From: JAYPHU01 sp038127535
GTDB lineage: Bacteria; Pseudomonadota; Alphaproteobacteria; Rhodospirillales; UBA2165
Reading direction: 5' to 3'
Length of the DNA stretch: 64,000 nucleotides
Assembly: GCA_038127535.1 (NCBI GenBank)
Contig: JAYPHU010000012.1
Location: 1 to 64,000, forward strand
The position numbers and the translations under genes are program-made. The notes beneath the pieces are model-generated. The model ran no database searches and was not told where the DNA came from. It worked only from the letters and a program-made list of their open reading frames with translations. Position 1 is the stretch's first letter; every line of letters begins with the position of its first letter. Shown here piece by piece: positions 9,501 through 18,697 of the stretch.

Positions 9501-10119
9501 TGGTGGCCAGACTGGCTGACCGCCGCACCCGAGACACCAGCTCATCCGCCGGTGAGGTAATGACCCGCCGGTCCTCATCGCCCACGCGCGGACTACCAAA
9601 CGTAATCGGCGAATCAGGCCGCACCAGTGTGGCCGCCAGCGTCGCCATGGCGCCGCCGAGACTATGTCCGGTAAATACGGCCGACGGCGCGACCTCCCGC
9701 ACATCAGCCTCCAACTCCTTCCAGAGCGGCTTTAGAGCGGTGGCAAACCCGCGGTGGAACTTCCCGCCCATGGACCATTCTCAGGGGACAAACCTAATGT
9801 TCTGCACCCATTCCTCGATGGAATCCGTGCCCCGAAAGGCCACCACGGTAATCGCCGGNNNNNNNNNNNNNNNNNNNNNNNNNNNNNNNNNNNNNNNNNN
9901 NNNNNNNNNNNNNNNNNNNNNNNNNNNNNNNNNNNNNNNNNNNNNNNNNNNNNNNNNNCGCCGGTTCCCGATATACGCCATTCGGCTCAGTTCCACGCTA
10001 ACGGCAGCGGGCGTGAGGTCCTCACCGGGCAGGTTACATCGCCGGTCCTCACCGGACTTGAACAGCGCATCCCGGGATGGATCGAAGTCATCCCGGCTTA
10101 TGGGCTCGGGCAGGTTCAA
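9496..10119 (-). pseudogene. Class 3 lipase, interrupted by TGA and an assembly gap
   Basis: The product resembles the lipase (class 3) alpha/beta-hydrolase family that hydrolyses acylglycerols. It shows ITVVAFRGTDSIEEW (oxyanion region), HRGF, the nucleophile elbow FTGHSLGGAMA and ITFGSPRVGDED. TGA at 9778-9780 lies in the same frame (NIRFVP*EWSMGG), likely from CGA Arg. One hundred N at 9859-9958 hide part of the N-terminal half, and the C-terminal His region after SPRVGDED is not recognisable. The TTG start overlaps the stop of the CocE-type hydrolase (TTGA), so the two formed an operon. Confidence 0.75.
9859..9958. other. Assembly gap of 100 N
   Basis: Exactly 100 undetermined bases, the usual placeholder for a scaffold gap of unknown length. 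It falls inside the lipase gene. Confidence 0.99.
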
Positions 10120-11858
10120 GCCTTGGAGATGACCGGCAATAAGATATACGCCGGCTGATCCGGTCCTTGGTGCAAGGTAACGTCGCCGCCGAAGATTTCC
10201 TCCGGCCGGTCCCTGGGATCATTGTGCAGGAACGGCCCGCAGCCGGTCAGCTCGTTCTTAAAGTTGCTGAGCTTGCCGCCGCTGCCGCCCTGATACTCAT
10301 AATCCTTGCCGCGCACGGTCACCGCCAAGCGATAGCCCGCTGGTACGACGATACTTGTGGGCCACACCTCGATGTCCAGCTCCACCACCTCGCCGGGAGT
10401 CAGCGGCTGCTTCTCATCATGGGTGTGATAAGGCCGGTAAGGCTCGCTCAACGCAGTATCCAGCTTGCGGTGAGACGCGCGGAGCCAACCCTGGCCAATC
10501 GGCGTATGAGGATCAATCGCGCCCTGGAAAACCACTTCATTGCCGCCCGGATCGTAGACCCCGAAGACCACGAACAGATCGGCGTCCTCCGTGGACGAGG
10601 ACACAAACAGTTTGGCGGCTATAGGGCCGGTGATCTCCATCTCCTCGGTCAAGGGCTCTGACCAGAACATCTCGCCATCGCTTAATCCGCCATAGGTGAG
10701 GTTGTTCTCCGTCGTCACCGGGTCGGTCGATAAGGTCTTGTTGGCGAAATCCAGATGATACTTGGTCCATTGGGTCCGGGGGATCGGCCAATCGTCTTCC
10801 AGCCGTTCTTCGAACCGGTCCACATGCCGGATCAACAGCCGAACTCGCTGCTCATCCCCCCAACCGTCATCCTGGCCCTTCAAGACATAATTGAAGAAGC
10901 GCTTCTGGATGTCGATCCCGTAGTCCGTATAGAACTCGGTCCAGTGTTCGATGCCGTGAGATTCGAGCCATTTGTCCTGGGACGCGGCGCGGATATAGCC
11001 TTCGAAATTGCCGCGCGGGTGCAGGCCCTGCCCGCCCCAGTTGGCCGACGACAGAAGCGGCACGGTGATTTTATCCCAAATCGGGGAGCGATCCTTATGA
11101 TACTGATCGTCCAGCGGATGAGCGTAGATCTCGTTGCCGAAATCACAGCGGTTGGCGACCAGCTCGTCCTCGCTCAACGTTTCCGGCCCACAGACCAATT
11201 CGCTGGTGACTTGGCTGACCGGGCCGTTTTCGCCCAGCCCGTATTGCACGGTTTTCACCTGCATGTCGTACCAATTGTCCCAGAAGGTGCAGAGAATCCC
11301 GCCGTGGTGGGTCATATCCCGGTACCAATCGGCGGCCCCTTCCCAGATACACATGGCCGCCAAGTGGGGCGGCTGCAACGAGGCTACATGCCACTGATTG
11401 ATCCCATAGTAGGAGATGCCGTTAAGCCCGACCCTGCCGTCCGACCAGTCCTGGACGCCTGACCATTCGATGCAGTCGTAAAAGTCTTTAGTTTCCCGAG
11501 GCGAGAAGTGATCCACATAACCCGGTGAGCGGCCGCAGCCCCGGGAATCAACGCGCACGCAGACATACCCGTCGGGCACCCATTTTTCCGGGTCCACCAC
11601 TTCCCAGTTTTGATACTTGTTGGTGGAGCCTGCGGCCACATCTGGGTGCTCTTCGACCATGCGGCTCCAGGCGGACGGATAGCCTTCCTGGAAGGCCAAG
11701 CCTTTGGCATAGGGTCCATAGGATAAGATGACCGGATACTTACCGTCATCGTCCGGCCGGTAAATATCGGCCCGCAAAACCAGTCCGTCATCCATGGTAA
11801 TCGGCACGTCCCAATCAATGCGCATGCCGTCCCGAACTTCGCTTACAAAATCGCTCAA
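10116..11858 (-). CDS. CocE/NonD-family hydrolase (X-Pro dipeptidyl-peptidase S15-like)
   Basis: A 580-residue serine hydrolase of the CocE/NonD group, which cleaves esters or N-terminal dipeptides. The N-terminal catalytic domain holds the nucleophile elbow NGISYYG with Ser149, after the oxyanion-loop region VRVDSRGCGRSPG. A C-terminal jelly-roll domain (from about residue 370) ends in a typical PAGYRLAVTVRGKDYEY segment. TTG at 11858 is chosen as start because GGGGGAGG lies just upstream at optimal spacing and the first conserved residues follow at once; a longer frame to 12011 adds 51 non-conserved residues. No signal peptide is seen. It overlaps the downstream lipase start. The substrate is unknown. 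Confidence 0.85.
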   Translation of the reverse strand: MSDFVSEVRDGMRIDWDVPITMDDGLVLRADIYRPDDDGKYPVILSYGPYAKGLAFQEGYPSAWSRMVEEHPDVAAGSTNKYQNWEVVDPEKWVPDGYVCVRVDSRGCGRSPGYVDHFSPRETKDFYDCIEWSGVQDWSDGRVGLNGISYYGINQWHVASLQPPHLAAMCIWEGAADWYRDMTHHGGILCTFWDNWYDMQVKTVQYGLGENGPVSQVTSELVCGPETLSEDELVANRCDFGNEIYAHPLDDQYHKDRSPIWDKITVPLLSSANWGGQGLHPRGNFEGYIRAASQDKWLESHGIEHWTEFYTDYGIDIQKRFFNYVLKGQDDGWGDEQRVRLLIRHVDRFEERLEDDWPIPRTQWTKYHLDFANKTLSTDPVTTENNLTYGGLSDGEMFWSEPLTEEMEITGPIAAKLFVSSSTEDADLFVVFGVYDPGGNEVVFQGAIDPHTPIGQGWLRASHRKLDTALSEPYRPYHTHDEKQPLTPGEVVELDIEVWPTSIVVPAGYRLAVTVRGKDYEYQGGSGGKLSNFKNELTGCGPFLHNDPRDRPEEIFGGDVTLHQGPDQPAYILLPVISKA

Positions 11859-12001
11859 TTTTTCCTCCCCCGGATGTGATGAGGGGAGAGTAAACGGCAG
11901 ATTGAAAACCCTCAAGATTCTGATAAACACCTTTTTAAAATTAAATGTGCATACCGATCTATTGCACAAACGTATATACTTCAGGGAAAATACCGAGTTC
12001 C

Positions 12002-12793
12002 GTGTCCACATCCGCTAAAATCGAAGTCGTCCTCGAACAACTTCGGCAAGAATATATCGATGGATCAGGGGAGCGCCTCGATGAACTCGACCGCGTGCTG
12101 GGTCAGATGTTCAAAGGCAATTCCGATTGGGATGGGCTCTATGTCGAGTTTTGCAGCCAGGTTTACACCATGAAGGGCACCGCCGGCAGCTAAGGCTTCT
12201 CGGCGGTCACGGAAATCACCCACAGTCTGGAAGGCTATCTCGAAACCACGGACGATTTCGGGCCGGACGCGCTGGAAGACATTTAATGCTATATCTACCA
12301 GGTCCGCTATATCTTTGACGCGCGGGAAAACCCGAACGAGGAAACCACCGCCGCCATCCTCCGCAAACTCCCGAGCGCGATAAAGAAGCCGGCCGGTGGA
12401 ACCGTGATCGACCAGGATGTCCGCAAAATCCCGGTGGTTTTAGCCATGCCGTTCAACATCCAGCGAAAGATTATCGCGTCGGAATTGCTGCAATGCGGGT
12501 TTCGCGTATTTATGGCCGACACCGGTCTGCGCGCGATCGAATTGACCCTGACCAAAAAGCCGAAAATCGTGTTCGCCAATTTCGAACTGGACGATATGAC
12601 CGGCGGCGATCTGCTTAGCGCCCCGGACGCCATGCGGGCGACAAAAGATACCGATCTGGCTCTAATCGCCGCGCGTAATATTGATCAGGGCGATCAGAGG
12701 TCCCTGCCGAAAAAGACCATTCACTTGGCCAAGGGCACCAAATTAGCTGAGGAATTGACGAGCATGCTGGTCGATCTCAATATTCTAGTTTAG
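12002..12793 (+). pseudogene. Hpt-receiver two-component protein, broken by two TAA codons
   Basis: Read through, GTG 12002 gives an N-terminal Hpt-like domain and a C-terminal receiver-like domain. The first TAA (12191-12193) falls in MKGTAGS*GFSAVTEITHSLE, where Tyr is expected; the second (12284-12286) is in LEDI*CYIYQ. The position of the phosphorylatable histidine of the usual HTLKG motif reads YTMKG (TAC instead of CAC), so the phosphotransfer residue is lost as well. The receiver-like part includes KIPVVLAMPFNIQRKII, FRVFMADTG, KIVFANFELDDMTGG and ALIAARNIDQ, and also lacks a clean phospho-acceptor Asp. It resembles the receiver at 52269, suggesting paralogues. The gene is divergent from the CocE hydrolase. 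Confidence 0.7.
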
Positions 12794-12907
12794 CGGTCAA
12801 CACCTTGTCACGAATCTTTGACGTGACCCTGCGCGAAACTCCAACCATATGGTATATATGCGGAGACGCTGGACCGTCGGCGGAGGCGGCGCGCGCATTG
12901 GAGAGAC

Positions 12908-13513
12908 ATGATGACCGTCCTTTCTCGGCGAACATTGGTGTTCAGTCTGACCGCTGGCCTGCTTGCCGCAAGCTTATCCGGCGGACTGGTGCGCGCCGCA
13001 GGACCCGAACTCAGTGGGCATATGCAAAATTTCCAACTGGTACGTAGCACCCGGCCCCGGCCGGCCGACACGTGGATGGATGAGGCCGGCAAGACGGTCA
13101 GCCTTGCCGATTTCGCCGACAAAGTGGTCATGGTGAATTTTTGGGCGAGCTGGTGCCCGCCGTGTTTGCGCGAGCTGCCGTCGATCAACCGGCTGCAGGC
13201 GGCGTTGGGCGGCAAGGACTTCACCGTCGTCGCCCTCAATATCGATCAAGCGGGCAAGCCCATCGCCAAGCGCCTCACACGCAAACTCAAGCTGGACAAG
13301 TTGGCCCTTTACCTGGACCCCAAGAGCGCGGTGCCCAAATCCTGGAAGATCAAAACCATGCCGACTACCATCCTGTTTGACCGGCAGGGCCGCGAAGTCG
13401 GCAAATTGGAGGGCGGGGTGGAATGGGACACCCAAGCGACCATCAAGCTGGTGAAGTTCTTTATCGACAATCCCGGCTATGCGGACACCTTGCCGGTGAA
13501 GAAAGGCTCGTAG
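12908..13513 (+). CDS. TlpA-like periplasmic thioredoxin
   Basis: An exported thiol-disulfide oxidoreductase of about 201 residues. A signal peptide (LVFSLTAGLLAASLSGGLVRA) is followed by a thioredoxin fold with the active site FWASWCPPC (Cys83, Cys86) and the cis-proline loop TMPTTILF. WCPPC is typical of TlpA/ResA/CcmG-type reductants that reduce apocytochrome c or copper-site cysteines in the periplasm. Two ATG codons stand in tandem at 12908 and 12911 after GGAGAG; the second has the better spacing. It stands alone with no cytochrome-maturation genes beside it, so the client is unknown. Confidence 0.9.
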   Translation: MMTVLSRRTLVFSLTAGLLAASLSGGLVRAAGPELSGHMQNFQLVRSTRPRPADTWMDEAGKTVSLADFADKVVMVNFWASWCPPCLRELPSINRLQAALGGKDFTVVALNIDQAGKPIAKRLTRKLKLDKLALYLDPKSAVPKSWKIKTMPTTILFDRQGREVGKLEGGVEWDTQATIKLVKFFIDNPGYADTLPVKKGS

Positions 13514-13532
13514 AGCAGCCGAAAGCGGTGCT

Positions 13533-13958
13533 TCAATCGGCGAGTAGCGCCTTTAACTCCTAGGACAGCTGCTACATGCACACAGGCTTGTGCAGAAGCT
13601 TAATATCTTCCGGCATCGCGCCGGCAATTTCAGATTCCAGGGAGATATCGCCGGAAAACAAGATGGCCGGAATGTCCTCGCTGAAATGGGCGTGAATTTC
13701 AGCAATCAGGTCCAGGCCGCTCTTGGTGCCGGGCAACTGGTAATCCGCGAGCACCACATCGGGGGCAGCCTGTCCCTCGGCGAACACAGATTCGTAAGCG
13801 TCGCATCCGCCATCCGTATAAGCACAAGCCAGAAAGTCGAAGCCGAAGTGGCTGAGATAGTCGCCCATGGCTTTTAGAATCATGGGATCATCATCGATCG
13901 CCAACAATCGAGTTGTCGGGGCCGCGCCGTTTTCACTCTTGTCGGTTTCGTCCGGCAT
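13533..13958 (-). pseudogene. Single-domain response regulator, C-terminus cut by TAG
   Basis: A stand-alone CheY-like receiver: LLAIDDDPMILKAMGDYL carries the acidic pocket, VVLADYQLPG the phospho-acceptor Asp, AILFSGDI the switch Ser, and LLHKPV the conserved Lys. The frame meets TAG at 13572-13574 after HKPVCM and another TAG at 13560-13562, then continues as ELKALLAD to a TGA at 13533-13535. Two Gln codons (CAG) mutated to TAG explain this: HKPVCM(Q)QLS(Q)ELKALLAD. The truncated 128-residue product lacks only helix 5, so partial function is possible. No partner kinase is adjacent. Confidence 0.75.
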
Positions 13959-14035
13959 CTAAATTTGATACCCGCATCCAGCGCGTATCACCAGGAAAAA
14001 CAAACGGGAGTATAAGGTTATTCAGCCAGGATCGC

Positions 14036-14545
14036 TTACTTGTCCTGATTGATATTTTCCGCCTGCCGCAGCAGTTTTGACAGCCGGTCCCCCAGCACAT
14101 GGAGGTCGTCACGGGACAAGACCGATACGATCTCCTGATAGCGATCGTTGGCTGCCGGCACGATCTTGTCGTAGAGGCGGCGGCCCTCAGGCGTTAGGCT
14201 GAGATAAAAACGCCGGCGATCAACCGTGCTGCGGCGGCGCAGCACCAGCTCCGCCGCCTCCAGCTTCCGGATCGCCCGATTGGCGGTCATCTTATCTAAA
14301 GACCAGATGGCGATGATGTCGTTGGCAGTCGAGGTCTCATGCCAGGCCAGGGTCATGATCACCCGCCATTCCGGCAGGCTGATCCCGAACTTTGGCTCGA
14401 CCTCCAGCGAAAACGCCCGGGTAATCCGGTTCGACAGGATATGGATCAGGGTCAGAATATTCTCGGTGGGCGCGTCATTGGTGCGCGAGCGCCCCTTGGA
14501 TGAGGAGCCGGTGGCGGACCGGGAGGACGGAGAGGATTTCGCCAT
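14036..14545 (-). CDS. MarR-family transcriptional regulator
   Basis: A 169-residue winged-helix regulator. The Ser/Arg-rich N-terminus (to about residue 25) is disordered. The MarR core follows: ILTLIHILSNRITRAF, ISLPEWRVIMTLAWHE, recognition helix SLDKMTANRAIRKLEAAELV and wing RRSTVDRRRFYLSLTPEGRRLYDKI. MarR dimers usually repress a nearby gene and are released by small aromatic ligands. The gene lies 26 bases downstream of maleylacetoacetate isomerase on the same strand, so it may be co-transcribed with it and control aromatic degradation or stress genes. Confidence 0.9.
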   Translation of the reverse strand: MAKSSPSSRSATGSSSKGRSRTNDAPTENILTLIHILSNRITRAFSLEVEPKFGISLPEWRVIMTLAWHETSTANDIIAIWSLDKMTANRAIRKLEAAELVLRRRSTVDRRRFYLSLTPEGRRLYDKIVPAANDRYQEIVSVLSRDDLHVLGDRLSKLLRQAENINQDK

Positions 14546-14571
14546 GGTGTTCGTACCCGCGCGCGGGCGCC

Positions 14572-15225
14572 TTAGTCCTTTGGCGAATCCGGCTGGTTAA
14601 ACGGACTGGCCTTATCGATAAGCGGATTGTACCGGCAGGTTTCCGTAATCCGCATGATTGTCGGAAAATCACTTAAATCCACCTTGTTGCGTTCCGCGTT
14701 GGCGACCTGGGGCAGCAGGCAGGCGTCCGCCATGCCGGGCGTGTCTCCGTGGCAGTACGCGCCGGTCTGATCACTGTCCCGCAGCAAGACTTCTAGCGCG
14801 TCAAAGCCCAGGCGAATCCAATGCTCGATCCATTGCGCCTGAGCCTGCGGCGATTTTTCCATTTCATTCGCCAGATAGAGCCGCACCCGCAGATTATTAA
14901 TCGGATGAACATCGCAGGCGACCACGTTGGCCAATGCTCGCACCCGAGTCCGTCCGGCCTGATCCGCCGGCAACAGCGCCGGTTCGGGGTAGACCTCTTC
15001 CAAATATTCCATGATCGCCATGGACTGGGTGATATTGAGATCGCCGTCTATAAGCGTCGGCACAAAGCTCTGCGGATTGAGCGCCGCATAGTCGTCCTGG
15101 AACTGTTCGCCGCCATCGCGCGTCAGGTGCACCGCGATCTGCTCATAGTCGAGCCCTTTTAGATTCAGCGCGATCCGCGTCCGATACGCCGCGCCGGACC
15201 AATGGTAGTCATAAAGTGTCAGCAT
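14572..15225 (-). CDS. maiA: Maleylacetoacetate isomerase (zeta-class GST)
   Basis: A 217-residue glutathione S-transferase of the zeta class. It isomerises maleylacetoacetate to fumarylacetoacetate with glutathione as cofactor in tyrosine/homogentisate breakdown. The N-terminal thioredoxin-like domain shows WSGAAYRTRIALNLKGL, where the usual Ser-Ser-x-Ser motif is altered to SGAA, then FVPTLIDGD and the gamma-glutamyl site QSMAIMEYLEEVYPEPALLP. The C-terminal helical domain holds CDVHPINNLRV and ADACLLPQVANAER, typical of MaiA. No other homogentisate genes are in the window; the MarR gene follows on the same strand. Confidence 0.85.
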   Translation of the reverse strand: MLTLYDYHWSGAAYRTRIALNLKGLDYEQIAVHLTRDGGEQFQDDYAALNPQSFVPTLIDGDLNITQSMAIMEYLEEVYPEPALLPADQAGRTRVRALANVVACDVHPINNLRVRLYLANEMEKSPQAQAQWIEHWIRLGFDALEVLLRDSDQTGAYCHGDTPGMADACLLPQVANAERNKVDLSDFPTIMRITETCRYNPLIDKASPFNQPDSPKD

Positions 15226-15319
15226 TGGACTTTCCGCCCCTCCCCGAGAGCATCAGTGAACGGGGCTGACCATAGTCCAGGCCTAGGCCGCGAACAAGAT
15301 GACGATGTTTAACGACGTG

Positions 15320-16561
15320 TTAGTTTGATTTGGCGCTGTCGGCGGCGACACTGAGGCCCTTAATGCTGTCCGGATTGGTCGGCGGCGAGCCTTTGCGCAG
15401 CCCGTCGATGAGCTCCATACCGTGGATTACCCTACCCCAGACCGTGTACTTGCCGTTCAGGTGGCGGGTATTGCCGAGCGTAATAAAAAACTGGCTATGG
15501 GCGGAGTTGGGATCGTTCCGGCTCCGTTTCATATCCACGGTTCCCCGGACAAACGGTTGACTAGAGAATTCCGCACGCAGTTTGGTGCCGCTGCCGCCCC
15601 GGCCCGTGCCAGTGGGATCGCCGGTCTCGGCAGCAAAGCCGGCTTTCACATTATGGAACGCCTGGCCGTCATAGAATTTCTGGCGGACCAGCTGACGGAT
15701 CCGCCTTACGTGATTGGGGGCGACGTTGGGCAACATCTCAAGCACCGCCGTACCGTGGGAAAGTTCCAGCAGCAGAACATTGTTCAGGTTTCTGCCATTC
15801 AACACTTTTTGGATTTTATCGTTCGGCGGCTTGGGCAGAGATGCGACCTGGGGCGTGCTCTTGGAACCTGATGACAGCGCCGGCGCAGCGGCGGACCGGG
15901 ACTTGGTAGTCGAGACACCGGCGGTGCCGACCATGCTCACCATCTTATCGACGGCCTGTTTCATTTCGGCCGAGAGCTCGGGCGCAAATCCCGCAAACTT
16001 AGAGGCCGAGACCCGATAGACCTGCCCGGCGTTGACCAGCTGTTCTCCCGCCTGAGAAGCGACCTGAACAGCGCCTTCATGCACCGCCAACTCCATGCCC
16101 CGGCTGGTCGCTAGCACATCAAAAGCGGTCCCGCGGATACCAAGAAGGGCGTGCGGCGTCTTTACCTTGACGTCCATCTTCACCGACGGGACGGAGGCAA
16201 AACGCAAAATCCCGCGCGCCAGCTGCAATGCGCCGGTCACTTTACCCTTGTTGGGATTATAGAGCATCCGATCCAGGGTGATTTCCGAGAGTTCGCCGAC
16301 CAACAGTTTGGTGTCGCCCTTGAACCGGATATCCGAGCTGCTGGCGCGCCCGGTGCGCACCCGCTGATTTTGAATGAACGCTTCGCCGGTGCGGATCGTC
16401 TTGATCACCGAATTGCCGCAGACCTTGTTCACCACGATTTTAGCCGTGCCGATCGGCGTGGCGGCAAATACTTATATGCCGAGGGCCAGACCGGCCAATC
16501 CGGCCAGGGCGGCGCCGGATAAAAAGATGGATCGTTTATGTCGCGCTATGCGGCTTTGCAT
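15320..16561 (-). pseudogene. FecR-domain plus cyclophilin fusion with a stop after the signal peptide
   Basis: The protein joins two domains rarely found together. A FecR-type domain (LLVGELSEITLDRM, KTPHALLGIRGTAFDV, then ELAVHEGAVQV) precedes an Ala/Ser-rich linker and a cyclophilin-type peptidyl-prolyl isomerase (VLEMLPNVAPNHVRRIRQLV, SQFFITLGNTRHLNGKYTVWG, GMELIDGL). The upstream frame from ATG 16561 encodes a signal peptide (FLSGAALAGLAGLALGI) and then hits TAA at 16472-16474, continuing as VFAATPIGTAKIVVNKVCG. Without that stop it is an exported protein of about 413 residues; a restart at GTG 16435 would make a cytoplasmic form. I infer a Ser or Glu codon mutated to TAA. The rest of the frame is intact, so decay is recent or the base is miscalled. 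Confidence 0.75.
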
Positions 16562-16740
16562 AGGGTCCTCGTTCCGGCGGTCAGCCAAAGTCTGATTATT
16601 GTTATTGGCTTTATCCCTGCGACGCGTCTTATCCTAACCATAAAACATGAATCCTTGGTTAGGAAATCGATCCGGCCATTTGACAGAGCAGTGATCCGTG
16701 GCAAACTCCGCCCATCAGACAGCAATTGGACCCTTCGGCC

Positions 16741-17196
16741 ATGAAAATTAGAAAACTCGACCATATTTCGATTAGTACGGACTGTTTGGAAGAGACCAAA
16801 CGCTTTTACTGTGACCTTCTGGGGATGGAGGAAGGGTTCCGCCCTCAGCTCAAGACCACCGGTTATTGGCTTTATGCCGGAGAAGATGCCCTGATCCACC
16901 TGGTCGAACGGGGTTCGGGCGACCCGGACGGAGAGAGCACAACCCGGAAAAAGGCCGACACGAATGACATAATTGAGTCTGGCATGGATGATCACATCGC
17001 TATGTCGGTCGAAGACTCCTCGGGCCTGGTTCAATATATGAAAGACAATGACGTTGCCTATTGGGACCGGCTGCTGGCAGACCGGGGTCTCTATCAGGTC
17101 TTCATCCGCGATCCGAACGGGGTGATTCTCGAACTTAACGACTACGCCCCGGCCCTCGACAAAATTGATCCCATAGTGGTTCAGGGCAAGAACTGA
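16741..17196 (+). CDS. VOC-family (glyoxalase/dioxygenase-like) protein
   Basis: A 151-residue vicinal-oxygen-chelate protein made of two beta-alpha-beta-beta-beta modules. Candidate metal ligands are His in KLDHISIST, His in ALIHLVE, His in DDHIAMSVED and Glu in VILELNDYAP. Members include glyoxalase I, fosfomycin-resistance proteins and ring-cleaving dioxygenases; the sequence does not decide among them. ATG at 16741 is chosen over TTG at 16726 because MKIRKLDHISIS is the usual domain start. It precedes the signal-peptidase-like pseudogene by 13 bases. Confidence 0.85.
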   Translation: MKIRKLDHISISTDCLEETKRFYCDLLGMEEGFRPQLKTTGYWLYAGEDALIHLVERGSGDPDGESTTRKKADTNDIIESGMDDHIAMSVEDSSGLVQYMKDNDVAYWDRLLADRGLYQVFIRDPNGVILELNDYAPALDKIDPIVVQGKN

Positions 17197-17209
17197 CGTC
17201 CTCCGGACA

Positions 17210-18016
17210 ATGTCCGCGGTCCGCTCATTTTTCACCGAGCGCCACCCCTGAGCGGCGGTCATTGTCGCCCTGCTGCTCGGCCCTTTCCTGGGCATTCTGC
17301 ACTTGGGGAGAGGCGGCTGGAGTCTTTTCTATCTGGCGCTGGAGTTGTTGACCTTCTACGTGCCTTTTGGACTGGCTCAAGCCGGCTTATACACCGCGGA
17401 CCGGGTGTTCACATGGGACGTCTGGCATATTGTGTGGCAGCTGGCCGGCATGGGCCACGGATATTTTCTTGCAATCAACAAACCGGCGCTTCCCCCCTCC
17501 GTCTGGTATGCCCGTTGGTACGGCCTGGGCAGCATCTACGTCCTATTCATTTTAAGCGTCGAACTGGTCCAATGGTTTGGATATGCGCCGCATCGAGTCC
17601 CGGATGCCGCCATGCAGCCGGCCCTGAAATCCGGCGACTATGCCCTGGCCTCCAAAGGGGCTTATGGCAACTCCTATCATTCTTTTCCTTTTCCGGTGCC
17701 GGCAATCCGTAGACGGGTTTTTGCCGCCTCCCCCCGGAAGGGGGATATCGCCGTTTACATAGCGCCAACGGGGAGCGGAAATGTATTGATCCGGCGTATC
17801 ACCGGTCTGCCGGGCGAGCGGGTGGGCACGACGAGCAGCCGTTTGAACGCCGCCGGGCAGGACATCACCGTGCTTAAAGGCCACTATTATGTTCTCGCCG
17901 ACAAATGGGATGCCGGTCAGGGCAGCCTGATCCCGGAAGTAAGTTTGATTGGCCGGGTAAGTCACCTTATGTGGGACGGCCGGCGGAGGGAATTCAGTTT
18001 TACGTCAGTCAGATGA
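17210..18016 (+). pseudogene. S26 signal-peptidase-like membrane protein, Trp14 codon mutated to TGA
   Basis: From ATG 17210 the frame reads MSAVRSFFTERHP, then TGA at 17249-17251, then AAVIVALLLGPFLGILHLGRGGW and several membrane segments, followed by an S26-like fold. Trp (TGG) is the natural residue at the stop. The C-terminal part resembles type I signal peptidase: VPDAAMQPALKSGDYAL corresponds to box B and NVLIRRITGLPGERV to box D. The catalytic Ser of the usual SMxPT motif is Ala, and the general-base Lys of the usual KRVxGLPG motif is Arg, so the protein would be catalytically dead even if expressed. A TTG at 17303 could allow a shorter product. The 3' end overlaps the convergent GNAT gene by 12 bases. 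Confidence 0.7.
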
Positions 18017-18541
18017 CGGCGGGGTAGTATCTCCGTCGCCCAATGCAAGCTGCATGATCACGGAATCGACCCAACGGCCATGTTTAAACCCGGTAGACGG
18101 CAGCAGACCGACCTGCTGATAGCCGCAGCTTTTATGTAGATTGATGGACGGATCATTCGCCGAATCGCCAATAACCGCCACCATCTGACGGAACCCGGCT
18201 ACGGCGCAGAGATCAATCAGGCGGTTAAGAAGTGTGCGGCCAACTCCCCGGCGTTGAAAATCCGGTGACACGTAGACGGAATTCTCCAGCGTATGATTGT
18301 ACGCCGGACGGTTCCTATAGACGGACGCATAAGCATATCCCGCGACCTGGCCGCCGATTTCCGCCACCAGATAAGGATGATGGCGATCCTGAATGATTCG
18401 CCAACGCCCCACCATTTCCTCACAGTCAGGCGGGTCGATTTCGAACGAGGCCAGACCTGTCAAAACGTAATGGGCGTAGATTGACTGGATAGAATTGAAG
18501 TCGCTCTCAGTCGCCGGGCGGATGTAAATTTTTTCGGGCAT
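18005..18541 (-). CDS. GNAT N-acetyltransferase, phosphinothricin/methionine-sulfone type
   Basis: A 178-residue GCN5-related acetyltransferase of the PAT/MnaT group, which acetylates the amino group of phosphinothricin, methionine sulfone or related amino acids with acetyl-CoA. The sequence shows IRPATESDFNSIQSIYAHYV, SFEIDPPD, the acetyl-CoA loop VSPDFQRRGVGRTLLNRLI and NPHK-like NLHKSCGYQQVGLLPSTGFKHGRW. Length and motif order match the family. It is convergent with the S26-like gene and slightly overlaps it. Confidence 0.88.
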   Translation of the reverse strand: MPEKIYIRPATESDFNSIQSIYAHYVLTGLASFEIDPPDCEEMVGRWRIIQDRHHPYLVAEIGGQVAGYAYASVYRNRPAYNHTLENSVYVSPDFQRRGVGRTLLNRLIDLCAVAGFRQMVAVIGDSANDPSINLHKSCGYQQVGLLPSTGFKHGRWVDSVIMQLALGDGDTTPPSSD

Positions 18542-18697
18542 TCAAGGTCTTACGTTTAATGTTAGGACCCCATCAAACGGTCGGGCGGCGGTAAGTCAAG
18601 GCCGGATTGCGGCGTCTGAAACTCCCTGAATCTGTTTTACCTTTTTGTAACCAATACTCACCTAGACTCCAGGCTCCTCACCCAGGAGATCTGACAA

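Noticed and set aside
10167..11462. Long plus-strand frames opposite the CocE-type hydrolase
   Set aside because: They mirror the codon bias of the minus-strand gene and show no known motif.
5837..17251. Reassignment of TGA to Trp, suggested by TGA in the S26-like, lipase and M1 genes
   Set aside because: Intact genes such as DUF6134 (2867), the CocE hydrolase and the dioxygenase end in TGA, TGG is used widely, and TAA and TAG break other genes in the same way.
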